Origin: JADCRZ01 sp039921525
GTDB lineage: Bacteria; Bacteroidota; Bacteroidia; Chitinophagales; Chitinophagaceae
Direction: 5' to 3'
Assembly: GCA_039921525.1 (NCBI GenBank)
Contig: JBDSBP010000124.1
Location: 7,904-71,903 of the forward strand
Length of the DNA: 64,000 nucleotides
Positions within the stretch are counted from its first letter, which is position 1. Each line of letters opens with the position of its first letter. Under the pieces are notes generated by a model. That model made no database searches. It saw only the letters and a list, made by a program, of their open reading frames with translations, and had not been told where the DNA came from. Both the position numbers and the translations under genes were made by a program. Of this stretch, positions 8,814 through 17,514 are shown piece by piece.

Positions 8814-10541
8814 ATGAAACAAGAAATCATTATCGTCTTTAGCGTTATTTTATCTTTATTATATTTTAGAGACAGCCATTCCGTATTTACTGCAGTTAAT
8901 GGCACTATACCAACGGACACTTCCATAATTGACAAAGGCGAAAGTTCTTTCAACCGGTTTTGCGTTGGCTGCCACAACTTCAGGCAGGATGGTATTGGTC
9001 CCCAACTGGGTGGATTAACCTCCAGGGTCTCTCCCGAATGGATCAAACATTTTATAAAAAACCCGCAAAAGATTATTAACTCAGGTGATGAGAGGGCGTT
9101 GCAAATGTATAAAAAGTTCAAAACAGTAATGCCTTCCTTTACCGCATTTGGCGATAGTGATTTGAATGCTATCATTGCATTTTTAAATACTCAAAAGCAA
9201 CCGGATCTTAATGCATCCAAAAAAAATGGGAAAGAATTAATAAATCCGATACCTCAGGCGATCGGACTTTCGAACCTGGTTGTTGGCCTGCAGTTAATAA
9301 CACAATTTCCATCTACCAGCGATAGTAATAAGGTGCCCCTGGCCAGGATAACCAAGTTAGATTTTCAACCAGCAACAGGCACCTCATTCATACTCGATCT
9401 CAGAGGTAAACTATATAAATTGGCAAGTAATAAGCCAACGCTTTATATGGATATGACGGCCTTAAAGCCCCAATTCATTGATCATCCCGGCCTGGCCACA
9501 GGATTTGGCAGTTTCGCCTTTCATCCGCAATTTGCCACTAACGGCTTGCTATACACTACGCACAGCGAACCGGCTGGTTCAGCCAAAGCCGATTATAGTT
9601 ATGACGACTCTATAAAGGTAACCCTTCAATGGGTTTTGACGGAATGGAAAACAAATAATCCCGGCTCTCCAACGTTTTCCGGAAAGGGTAGGGAACTACT
9701 TAGGATAAATATGGTAGCCGTTAATCATGGTGTGCAGGAAATTACCTTTAATCCGTTGGCTACACCTAAAGAGGAGGACTATGGATTACTATACATAGGC
9801 GTAGGTGACGGAGGAAGCGTTGAAAATGGTTATTCTTTTTTAGCTCATAGCCCCGAAAAGATATGGGGTACGGTTCTTCGAATAGATCCTATGGGCAGAA
9901 ATAGTGCCAACGGGCAATATGGTATTCCTCCGCAAAATCCTTTTGCAAAAAGTAAAAATGCCAAGGCACTTGGAGAGGTCTATGCCTATGGTTTCAGAAA
10001 TCCGCATCGCATCACCTGGAGCAAGACCAAACAAATGCTGGTTAGCAACATTGGCCATGGAAGTATTGAATCAGTGAACCTTATTGTAAGAGGACATGAT
10101 TATGGATGGCCGATCAGGGAAGGCAATTTTTTAATCAATACGTACGGAGATTTGAATAGCGTTTATTCGCTGCCGGTAGATGATAGTAGTTATCATGTCA
10201 GCTATCCTGTTGTTCAGTATGATCATGATGAAGGCAATGCCATTTCAGGAGGATATGAATACTGGGGCACTGCCATCCCGCAATTAAAGGGAAAATATTT
10301 ATTTGGAGATATTCCGCTTGGCAGGTTGTTTTATATTGATATGGCTGATATAAAGCAGGGCCGTCAGGCTTTGATAAAAGAATGGAAGGTGTCTATTGAA
10401 AAAACACAAAAATCTCTTGTTGAGCTTTGCGGAAGTAAACGGGTAGATCTGCACTTTGGCAGGGATGCTCAGGGTGAATTATATTTATTAACCAAAGCAG
10501 ATGGAAGATTGTACAAGATAGTTAGCGCTACAACAAAATAA
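8814..10541 (+). CDS. Cytochrome c / PQQ-dependent sugar dehydrogenase fusion
   Basis: Periplasmic oxidoreductase of about 575 residues. A TTG at 8808 is also in frame, but the ATG at 8814 gives a cleaner signal sequence (MKQEIIIVFSVILSLLYF). A class I cytochrome c domain comes first: heme motif CVGCH at Cys50-Cys53-His54, with Met106 in VMPSF as likely axial ligand. The rest is a six-bladed glucose/sorbosone dehydrogenase propeller, with motifs GFGSFAFHPQF, YIGVGDGG, YAYGFRNPHRITW and GHDYGWPIREG. Electrons from sugar oxidation would pass to the fused heme. The actual substrate and cofactor use are inferred from the family. Confidence 0.88.
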   Translation: MKQEIIIVFSVILSLLYFRDSHSVFTAVNGTIPTDTSIIDKGESSFNRFCVGCHNFRQDGIGPQLGGLTSRVSPEWIKHFIKNPQKIINSGDERALQMYKKFKTVMPSFTAFGDSDLNAIIAFLNTQKQPDLNASKKNGKELINPIPQAIGLSNLVVGLQLITQFPSTSDSNKVPLARITKLDFQPATGTSFILDLRGKLYKLASNKPTLYMDMTALKPQFIDHPGLATGFGSFAFHPQFATNGLLYTTHSEPAGSAKADYSYDDSIKVTLQWVLTEWKTNNPGSPTFSGKGRELLRINMVAVNHGVQEITFNPLATPKEEDYGLLYIGVGDGGSVENGYSFLAHSPEKIWGTVLRIDPMGRNSANGQYGIPPQNPFAKSKNAKALGEVYAYGFRNPHRITWSKTKQMLVSNIGHGSIESVNLIVRGHDYGWPIREGNFLINTYGDLNSVYSLPVDDSSYHVSYPVVQYDHDEGNAISGGYEYWGTAIPQLKGKYLFGDIPLGRLFYIDMADIKQGRQALIKEWKVSIEKTQKSLVELCGSKRVDLHFGRDAQGELYLLTKADGRLYKIVSATTK

Positions 10542-10656
10542 AGATGGATAATGCTACCACAATTCATCATTTATGAGACGGGCTGCCATCTGTCAATCTT
10601 TAATTACTGAATATTAAATGGAAGCAACTTCATTGAATAGTATTTCATATTTAAAT

Positions 10657-11412
10657 TCACACCTTTTTTGTTTTACCAGGCACGGGAGCTTTAACTAATT
10701 TCCAGGAGTTCTCTTTCACTTTTGCCCCTGTAAAATATTTTCGGAATTCTGCGGATGTTTTGAATTTGATTTTATTTATCAAACGTGATTCGTGATGTAC
10801 GGTAAATGATTTGGATTGAAAAGGCCATGGATACACTGTCAGAATACTTTCGCCCAGGGAGTATAATTGGTATTTAGTGTTATCGGGTCCCTGGCTTATC
10901 TCAATGGACCGTTGTTCCGATTGTATAAGATCCTGGCATATAATTAAAGAAAATGCATCACACCATTCCAGTAATGAATAGATTTCTTTTATTTCCCGGA
11001 CAGTTATATTAAGCTCCTTTCTCCACTTCGCCTGCATCACATGTTGCTGTTGCAGAAATTTTTTTGCGACTGGATCTTTCTTTGCGAAATCCTTGTACAA
11101 AAAGTCCATATGCAAAGAAGTCAAAAGAGCAATATACCGGCTTTTGGTAATGGAAAGTTCGAAAAGCCTGTTACAATGATCAAGTTCGAACTGCTTCATA
11201 TCAAAATTGAGTGGCCCACCTTGTGCCGTCAGCAGTTGTTCGCCATCCAGTTCAATCTCGGCGTCATCGTGTTCTGCGATGGACAGTAAAGTTTCTGCCC
11301 AACGCTGTGGCCGTTCAGATTGTTTCCATTCCATAGCCAGCTGCATCGCCAGCAAGCCATGGGAACGTTGTGTAATTACTTCCCATCCTTCCGGATTATA
11401 ATTTACGATCAT
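10657..11412 (-). CDS. DUF3891 family protein
   Basis: Soluble protein of 251 residues with no signal peptide. The start matches the family pattern: MIVNYNPEGWEVITQRSHG, then AIEWK-like helices and SIAEHDDAE, a conserved His-Asp-Asp cluster at about 67-70 that resembles metal-binding HD-type sites. It is convergent with the dehydrogenase gene upstream. The function is unknown; a hydrolase role is only a guess from the HDD motif. Confidence 0.8.
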   Translation of the reverse strand: MIVNYNPEGWEVITQRSHGLLAMQLAMEWKQSERPQRWAETLLSIAEHDDAEIELDGEQLLTAQGGPLNFDMKQFELDHCNRLFELSITKSRYIALLTSLHMDFLYKDFAKKDPVAKKFLQQQHVMQAKWRKELNITVREIKEIYSLLEWCDAFSLIICQDLIQSEQRSIEISQGPDNTKYQLYSLGESILTVYPWPFQSKSFTVHHESRLINKIKFKTSAEFRKYFTGAKVKENSWKLVKAPVPGKTKKV

Positions 11413-11480
11413 GTATGGGGTTTGGAGATAAGAAAATAGGTATCATAATTGTTAATATGCAAAACTCAATCCATCGGGTC

Positions 11481-11510
11481 AGGTATGAGGTATGAGGTGT
11501 GAGGTATGAG
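11481..11510. repeat. Heptamer array, GGTATGA family
   Basis: Four consecutive 7-bp units (GGTATGA, GGTATGA, GGTGTGA, GGTATGA) between the DUF3891 start and the stop of the dipeptide epimerase. The single A-to-G variant unit recurs in other arrays of this family in the window. Confidence 0.9.
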
Positions 11511-11546
11511 CAAAAACCTGTTGTCTTCACCCGTTTTTAAAAATAG

Positions 11547-12575
11547 CTATTTCTTAAATAACCCCTTGTACTCAATTCCCAATCCCGGCTTCCCGGAATA
11601 AATTATTTTCCCTACATCATCAAAGGATATGCCGGTAGCGAGATCCTCTTCTAATAACAGTGGCCCATCCATGTCAAGGAAATCGGTTAAAGGCGCCAGG
11701 TGGGCAATGGCTGCGGAGCCAATGGTATTTTCATTCATACTGCCAATCATTACCTGCATTTCCAATTCTCTTGCCCTGCTGATCATCCGGCGTGCGGGCG
11801 TAATTCCACTGCATTTGGTTAGCTTGATATTGATACCATGAAAATGCCTGTGACACTTCTCCACATCAGATTCAATTACACAACTCTCGTCTGCGATCAA
11901 CGGAAGAACGGACTGGTGGTATAACTGCTTCATTCCTTCCCAGTTATCTTTTGCCAAAGGCTGTTCAATAAATTCCACTCCCATGTCTTTCAGACGGGGA
12001 ATTTTATCAAGCGCCTCTTCGGTGGTCCATCCTGCATTCGCATCCACTCTAAAAACAGCATCGGTTTCACTACGCAGGGCCTCCATGATCTCGAGGTCTT
12101 CAGAAGTGCCCAATTTTATTTTATATACCGGCCATGGCTTTTCCTTGATCTTTGCCACCATTTTTTCAATGGTATCAATCCCAATTGTATAATCTGTTGC
12201 CGGACTTGCATCTGTATCCAGCTCCCATAATTGGTGTAGGGGCTTTTTATTTATTTTGCCGTAAATATCCCAGGCCGCGATATCCAGAGCACATACCAGG
12301 AAATTATTTTGAGGTAACAAATGATGCAGGTAATGCCAGTATCGTTCAGGATCTGTAAGAGAAAATTTTTCAATGAATGATTTTTTCTTCTCCAGGTCAC
12401 CAATCATTTTTTCCACCGGGATGTTATAATAAGCTATGGCAGGCGCTTCACCATACCCTTTTATTCCATGAAAATCAAGTTCCACCACCAGGGTAGACTG
12501 GTGCGTTTTTGTACCTCTTGAAATGGTGAAGGGATATTTGAACTTAAGTTCGAAAGGAAAATACTTACAGATCAT
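11547..12575 (-). CDS. Dipeptide epimerase (L-Ala-D/L-Glu type, enolase superfamily)
   Basis: Cytosolic enzyme of 342 residues in the muconate-lactonizing subgroup of the enolase superfamily. It racemises a residue in dipeptides, probably during murein peptide recycling. The catalytic set is complete: the YKIKLG pair Lys152/Lys154, magnesium ligands Asp178 (RVDANAGW), Glu204 (FIEQPL) and Asp229 (IADES), and Lys251 on the opposite face (INIKLTKC). DMDGPLLLEED near the C-terminus is typical for dipeptide epimerases. The start codon is separated by only two bases from a TTAACCA heptamer array in its leader. Substrate specificity cannot be read from sequence alone. Confidence 0.88.
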   Translation of the reverse strand: MICKYFPFELKFKYPFTISRGTKTHQSTLVVELDFHGIKGYGEAPAIAYYNIPVEKMIGDLEKKKSFIEKFSLTDPERYWHYLHHLLPQNNFLVCALDIAAWDIYGKINKKPLHQLWELDTDASPATDYTIGIDTIEKMVAKIKEKPWPVYKIKLGTSEDLEIMEALRSETDAVFRVDANAGWTTEEALDKIPRLKDMGVEFIEQPLAKDNWEGMKQLYHQSVLPLIADESCVIESDVEKCHRHFHGINIKLTKCSGITPARRMISRARELEMQVMIGSMNENTIGSAAIAHLAPLTDFLDMDGPLLLEEDLATGISFDDVGKIIYSGKPGLGIEYKGLFKK

Positions 12576-12577
12576 TT

Positions 12578-12610
12578 TAATGGTTAATGGTTAGTGGTTA
12601 ATGGTTAATC
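12578..12610. repeat. Heptamer array, GGTTAAT family
   Basis: Period-7 array of TAATGGT units with one G variant, placed directly in the leader of the dipeptide epimerase, two bases before its ATG on the minus strand. The array therefore forms the ribosome-binding region of that mRNA. Confidence 0.85.
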
Positions 12611-12616
12611 AAGGGG

Positions 12617-12658
12617 CGTTTGCAGGGGCAGGGCTTGCCCCCGCCCTGACCGCAAACG
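12617..12658. repeat. GC-rich REP-like palindrome
   Basis: Outer arms CGTTTGC and GCAAACG enclose an inner pair CAGGGC / GCCCTG around GGCTTGCCCC, giving a strong two-part hairpin. Related copies are at 39793-39826 and 39893-39930. Between here and 12845 I see only a further GC-rich stretch (about 12712-12740) and no gene. Confidence 0.75.
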
Positions 12659-12845
12659 AAACGGCCAAAATATTATGGGAAACGTCTACCAAATACTACG
12701 TGCGTCCTGTGTAACAGGTGCGGGCAAGCGCCGCAGCTAAAAAAACGAACAAATTTTTAGTCGCCTTTTCCATTTACAAAACGACATTGAATGGTAATGG
12801 TTGATGGGTTGATGACATAATAGCCAGTAAGCCAATAAGAGTCTA

Positions 12846-12885
12846 TCATTAACCATTAACAATTAATCATTAACCATTAATAATT
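12846..12885. repeat. Heptamer array, TTAACCA/TTAATAA family
   Basis: Five to six period-7 units with variants (ATTAACC, ATTAACA, ATTAATC, ATTAACC, ATTAATA). It abuts the stop codon of the 4-alpha-glucanotransferase gene, whose TGA is the complement of 12885-12887. Confidence 0.85.
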
Positions 12886-15578
12886 CATCTTCCGCTTGCG
12901 AGCACATACCCCTTCAGCTTCTCATTAAATTCTTTTTCTTTTACTAATTGTTCCAGTGGAAAATGCATTCGGTAGCCCCAGAAATGTTTTGGATCAGCCG
13001 GAATATTAATACGTTCCTCATCTGGATTTTCCTGTCGAAGGGTTTCACTCATACCGAGAATATCCTGCAACTGGAAAATACTCCACATGGCCGGAGCATA
13101 TAAATGTTGTAAAATAATGGCCTTGTTGATCCATGGTTCACAGGATACCGGCGCTTCGTCCCACTGGCCCAGTTCATTATTAAAAAAGCGTTGTGTTTTG
13201 TTTCTGTCTTCCATCCACCAGCCGCGTATGGTGCTCATATCGTGGGTGGAAGGAGTTATAACAGACAAATACGGTGCATCATTTGGATGAAAAAATTCTC
13301 TTTTGGGATCTTTTGGCATACGCTGAATTTCCAGGCTTAAGATGCCGGTCTGCTTCATAATTTCTGGCACACAGTCAGGTACCATTCCCAGGTCTTCGCC
13401 GCAAATAAGCATGTTGGTGGAGGCTTTCAGCGCGGGCAGTTTCAGGATGCCCTGCTTCTTCCAGAATTCATCCTGTCGGCGGTAGAAATAATTTACGTAT
13501 AAATCCTTTAATTGAATTTTCGTGTGTTCGTCCAGGTTACTAAAGGAAGACGTTTTATCCATGTCGATGCGGAAGTGAAACCCGATTCCTTCTGAATCAT
13601 TTACTTCAAATAAAATGATGTTGGAAATAAGATTGAACAAGCCGATTTTAATACTATTCCTGGTATCCGTCATCACCTGGCTGTCGAAATAGGTTTCTAT
13701 TTTTTGCTGTGTGTTAAAGGATTCCTTAAGTTGGTATACACCGTTGCCGGCTCCATCCAGGTATTCATGTTTTACCGTATCCACCAGGTTGTTGAATACA
13801 CTGGTTAACACCGTCTCATTTATAAAAGGTTTCGTATAACGGACATAGTTAAACCATATCTTTTTTTCACTAAACTCTACAATATGAACCGGTATTGCAT
13901 GAACAAAATGACCCATTATGCCTTCTACTTCATGAATGGGTATCGACCAAATTCTGAAAAATCCAAGGATATGATCTACTCTGAAAGCATCAAAATAATT
14001 ACTCATCTGTTCAAATCGCTGGCGCCACCACGCAAAGCCATCTTCCTGCATATTCTTCCAATGGTATGTAGGAAAGCCCCAGTTCTGGCCCTTTACAGCA
14101 AAATCATCGGGAGGAGCCCCGGCCTGCATATCCATATTAAACAATTGCGGACTCGTCCACGTTTCTACGCTATAACGGAATACGCCGATGGGGATATCAC
14201 CTTTTAAAATAATCCCTTTTTTATGAGCATATTCGGTGGCTTCTCTTAATTGCAGGTGCAATTGATATTGTATAAAGTATTGAAGAAAGATCTCATCATA
14301 ATGTTTTGTTTTAGGCGAAACAAATTTTTCGATAGCAGCCTTGTCATATACACCATGAAGTTTCCACTTGCTGCTGTCTGGAGTTTTATGTTTATCCCTT
14401 AAAAAGCAAAAAGCTGCGTAAGGCACCAGCCAATCCCTGTTTTTTTGGAAGAACTCGTAAAACAATGGATCATCCATATAGGTTTCTTTCTGAAGCAGGA
14501 AAAGTTCTTTTAAAGTAGTCAGTTTCACTTCCATCACCTGACCATAATCCAGCACAGGTTTTTCATTCAACTCTTTTTGTTTCTTTTTAAGCTTCTTAAT
14601 AATGCCGGAATACTTTTTGCCAGCTACTTTTTCCAGGTTTATATAGATAGGGTGCAGGGCAAAAGCTGAAATGGCTGCGTATGGATAGGAATCAGCTGGC
14701 GTATGGGTAGCGCTGGTATCATTAACCGGTAAAATCTGTATTAGTTTAAAACCTACTTCTTTTGCCCAGTCAACCAACAAAATAAGGTCGGTAAATTCTC
14801 CTACGCCAAAACTGTCACGACTTTTCAGGCTGAATACAGGTATTGCCGTGCCGGCACCCTTCCAACTATCGTTGGGAAACCTGGCAAAGCCATCATGCAG
14901 AATGGTGAGCGAATGATGCGATGCATTGCCATGCAAATGGCGATTTTCATATCCTTCCAGCATGACCGATTTCCTATCTTTCGTATTATATACGCCATAC
15001 TTATATTGCAATGGAAAACTCTCATTGGGAATTTTCACTTTAAGCGTCCACCAGTTTCCTTCTTTGGTAAGTAATTGAACAGACTCCTTTTTCCAGTCGC
15101 CAAAAATAATGGAGCTGCCGGTTAAGCAAACTACTTCGTTCTTATTTAATAAAGGTGCTTTAACCTTAAAAATGTGTGTAAATTCTTTAACGGCTTTTGA
15201 TTTAACCGTTGTAGCCCGGTCGGCCAGAAGCACTTGTTGAAACGGAGAAGTAAAAAAGGCGTTTTCATAAGCGCCTGGTACATTCCAGGTATCTATACAT
15301 TCTATGACTTCCATACTGGATTTAGTGATATCCAGTAACCGGTCATTTTCACCTTCCATTAGCTGGTCGCCGGAAGCGTTGGTAACTGAGTAGCTATACC
15401 TGATCTTAATTCCTTTAGCGTTGTCTGTTTCTATCGCTGTATGCCAAAACTCATTATCCAGGTATTGCATGGGTACAACATCCGAAGACCTTTTTTTGCC
15501 GGCATCCTCCGTGGTTTGATGTAAGGCTATTGATTGTCCGATTTCAGTATGGTAACGTAAATAAAAATGGATAGTCAT
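12885..15578 (-). CDS. malQ: 4-alpha-glucanotransferase (amylomaltase, GH77) with CBM20 domains
   Basis: Transfers alpha-1,4-glucan segments between maltodextrins or glycogen ends. The 897-residue protein starts with two starch-binding CBM20-type domains (about 1-105 and 130-230). The GH77 barrel follows from about 245. The catalytic residues are all present: nucleophile Asp535 in FRVDHILG, acid/base Glu728 in CGEDLGMVP, and stabiliser Asp780 in PSTHDMS. The long form with N-terminal CBM20 pair is usual in Bacteroidota and plants. No other starch gene is adjacent. The stop codon is immediately followed by a heptamer array. Confidence 0.95.
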   Translation of the reverse strand: MTIHFYLRYHTEIGQSIALHQTTEDAGKKRSSDVVPMQYLDNEFWHTAIETDNAKGIKIRYSYSVTNASGDQLMEGENDRLLDITKSSMEVIECIDTWNVPGAYENAFFTSPFQQVLLADRATTVKSKAVKEFTHIFKVKAPLLNKNEVVCLTGSSIIFGDWKKESVQLLTKEGNWWTLKVKIPNESFPLQYKYGVYNTKDRKSVMLEGYENRHLHGNASHHSLTILHDGFARFPNDSWKGAGTAIPVFSLKSRDSFGVGEFTDLILLVDWAKEVGFKLIQILPVNDTSATHTPADSYPYAAISAFALHPIYINLEKVAGKKYSGIIKKLKKKQKELNEKPVLDYGQVMEVKLTTLKELFLLQKETYMDDPLFYEFFQKNRDWLVPYAAFCFLRDKHKTPDSSKWKLHGVYDKAAIEKFVSPKTKHYDEIFLQYFIQYQLHLQLREATEYAHKKGIILKGDIPIGVFRYSVETWTSPQLFNMDMQAGAPPDDFAVKGQNWGFPTYHWKNMQEDGFAWWRQRFEQMSNYFDAFRVDHILGFFRIWSIPIHEVEGIMGHFVHAIPVHIVEFSEKKIWFNYVRYTKPFINETVLTSVFNNLVDTVKHEYLDGAGNGVYQLKESFNTQQKIETYFDSQVMTDTRNSIKIGLFNLISNIILFEVNDSEGIGFHFRIDMDKTSSFSNLDEHTKIQLKDLYVNYFYRRQDEFWKKQGILKLPALKASTNMLICGEDLGMVPDCVPEIMKQTGILSLEIQRMPKDPKREFFHPNDAPYLSVITPSTHDMSTIRGWWMEDRNKTQRFFNNELGQWDEAPVSCEPWINKAIILQHLYAPAMWSIFQLQDILGMSETLRQENPDEERINIPADPKHFWGYRMHFPLEQLVKEKEFNEKLKGYVLASGR

Positions 15579-15776
15579 TCTACAGTTTTTGGAAAACAGC
15601 GAAAATAATACAAAAAAGCATGAGTCTGACTTCCGACGTCAAACCTCCCAGGCTTCAGGGTTGCATCTTTAACTGCGGGAGTGTTCAAACTGCGTTCGGT
15701 CCACTTTCTTCTCTTTTTTCGAAGAAAGCCTGATCATTTTAAATTTTAACTTATTTTCGTGAAAATTATATCAAGT

Positions 15777-15932
15777 ATGGAAACGCAAAAGAAGAACCTC
15801 GCATTATATTGGATTATATTTTTTATTTCCACTGCTGGCCTGTTGCTGGCTATTAACTTGCACTTCTCCTACCTGACACTGATACTTCCAATAATGCTGA
15901 CTTCCTTTGTTAAGGCGATGGATATTATCTAA
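15777..15932 (+). CDS. Small predicted membrane protein (51 residues)
   Basis: Short ORF not resembling a family I recognise. The N-terminus METQKKNLALYW is polar and basic, followed by two hydrophobic stretches (about 11-27 and 31-46) that could form a helical hairpin in the inner membrane. The intergenic stretch it fills is otherwise empty, and its stop overlaps the stop of the convergent GH109 gene by four bases. A GTG at 15759 is an alternative start in frame. It is reported because the hydrophobic pattern and context fit a real small protein; there is no homology support. Confidence 0.45.
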   Translation: METQKKNLALYWIIFFISTAGLLLAINLHFSYLTLILPIMLTSFVKAMDII

Positions 15933-17290
15933 TACTCATCCGTTACTGCAAAATCATTTTTTCGGTACATCCAATGCCCACCGGTAAAATCCGGAAATTC
16001 TACCGTTTCATTGCCGAGTTCAATGGAACTCTCACTAAGAGGGGTTATTGCGCTCCAGGCTGCAGCATCATATACATCCATGGGAGTGGGTAGTTTGCGT
16101 TTAACTGATTCGATAAAGCCGTGCAATACAAAGAAATCCATGCCTCCATGACCGGCTCCTTCGGATTCTTTACTCCATCTTTTCCATAATGGGTGATCGT
16201 ATTTATCGAACCATGTTTTTGCATCATCCCATTGATCATTTTTGCTGGTGCCTTCTACGTATACACTTTTATTAACGTCCATCCACAGGCCGTCGGTTCC
16301 CTGTACCCTGAAGCCCAGTGAATAGGGACGGGGTAAATTAGTATCATGCTCCAGCAATATCGTTTCGCCATTATAGCATTTGATATGCGTTGTAACTATA
16401 TCACCCAGTTTAAAATTCACCTTCGCGTTCGGATGATTTTCTCCACCTTTCTTTACTACATAATTATGCAGGCCTCGTGATTTAGTGGAAAACGAGTTGA
16501 GCGATAAAAAGCGGTTTCCCCGGTTAATATCAGCCATCATTGCAATGGGGCCAATGCCATGCGTAGGGTATAGGTCACCGTTACGATGTACCGAATGATT
16601 CGTTCTCCACCTGGCTTCGGAAAATGCTTTTTCACCGAATTCAGCGCCACTGGCACCTCTTCCAGAATTAAACTTTACACCACGAAGGTCGTGCTGGTAT
16701 CCTCCCTGCAAATGAATAAGTTCTCCGAAAATTCCCTGGCGTACCATATTTAATGCGGCCATCACATCGCGCCGGTAACAAACATTTTCCATCATCATAA
16801 CATGAGCCTTGTTGTATTCCGCAGCTTTTACCACATCCCAATGCTGCTGTAAGGTGATGCCGAGTATTACTTCCGTGCCAACATATTTTACGCCTGCCGA
16901 AAGTGCCTCCAGGATCATGGGTGCGTGCCATTCCCATGGGGTGGCGATAATTATAGCGTCCAGGTCTTTCATTTCCAAAAGTTTGCGGTAAGCATAGTTG
17001 TCGCCCGTAAAAACCTTTGGCATCGGTTTGCCTGACTTTTTAATAATCTCGCCGGTCCTCTCAAGCATATAGCTATCCACATCACAAATAGCTACGATGT
17101 TTACGTCTTTGCGCATTAATGCAAGTGCCAGGTGCGACTGGCCACGCAGTCCTACACCAATCATCCCCAGTTTTACAATGGTATCCGTTTTATCTTTTGT
17201 TTTTGCCAACAGGTCATTGGCAGATAAAATGGAAAGCCCTGCTGTTGCCAGGGACACGTTTCTAACAAAATCTCTTCTGGATGCACTCAT
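15929..17290 (-). CDS. GH109-like alpha-N-acetylgalactosaminidase (Gfo/Idh/MocA fold)
   Basis: Exported NAD-dependent glycosidase of 453 residues. The Tat signal is SRRDFVRNVSLATAGL. The Rossmann fold follows with GMIGVGLRGQSH (about 42-53) and AICDVDSYMLERT. Features that point to GH109 rather than a plain oxidoreductase are ENVCYRRDVMAALNMVRQG, GGYQHDLRGVKFN and the YPTHGIGP segment. These enzymes cleave alpha-GalNAc through an NAD redox cycle. Together with the sialidase and hexosaminidase 10 kb away it fits use of mucin-like or blood-group-like glycans, but it is not in their operon. Other substrates for the family are possible. Confidence 0.85.
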   Translation of the reverse strand: MSASRRDFVRNVSLATAGLSILSANDLLAKTKDKTDTIVKLGMIGVGLRGQSHLALALMRKDVNIVAICDVDSYMLERTGEIIKKSGKPMPKVFTGDNYAYRKLLEMKDLDAIIIATPWEWHAPMILEALSAGVKYVGTEVILGITLQQHWDVVKAAEYNKAHVMMMENVCYRRDVMAALNMVRQGIFGELIHLQGGYQHDLRGVKFNSGRGASGAEFGEKAFSEARWRTNHSVHRNGDLYPTHGIGPIAMMADINRGNRFLSLNSFSTKSRGLHNYVVKKGGENHPNAKVNFKLGDIVTTHIKCYNGETILLEHDTNLPRPYSLGFRVQGTDGLWMDVNKSVYVEGTSKNDQWDDAKTWFDKYDHPLWKRWSKESEGAGHGGMDFFVLHGFIESVKRKLPTPMDVYDAAAWSAITPLSESSIELGNETVEFPDFTGGHWMYRKNDFAVTDEY

Positions 17291-17453
17291 GATTGTTTTT
17301 TATTAAAAAATTAATAAGATAATTAGCCGGGAACTTATTGCTACAGGCCGTTAAGTTCAGTATATTTTTTTAATAATTAGCATATCAAACGATTGCGCGA
17401 AATTGAAAAGGAGGGGAACCAGTAACTGCCGCACCGCAAAACGACGATTCATT

Positions 17454-17483
17454 AAAAAGAAAAAGCCGGGAAATACCCGGCTT
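17454..17483 (-). terminator. Rho-independent terminator of the S41 protease gene
   Basis: On the minus strand AAGCCGGG-TATTT-CCCGGCTT is followed by TTTCTTTTT, directly downstream of the protease stop at 17515. Confidence 0.85.
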
Positions 17484-17514
17484 AATATCTTTCCTATAAA
17501 TAATTACTTAAAAC

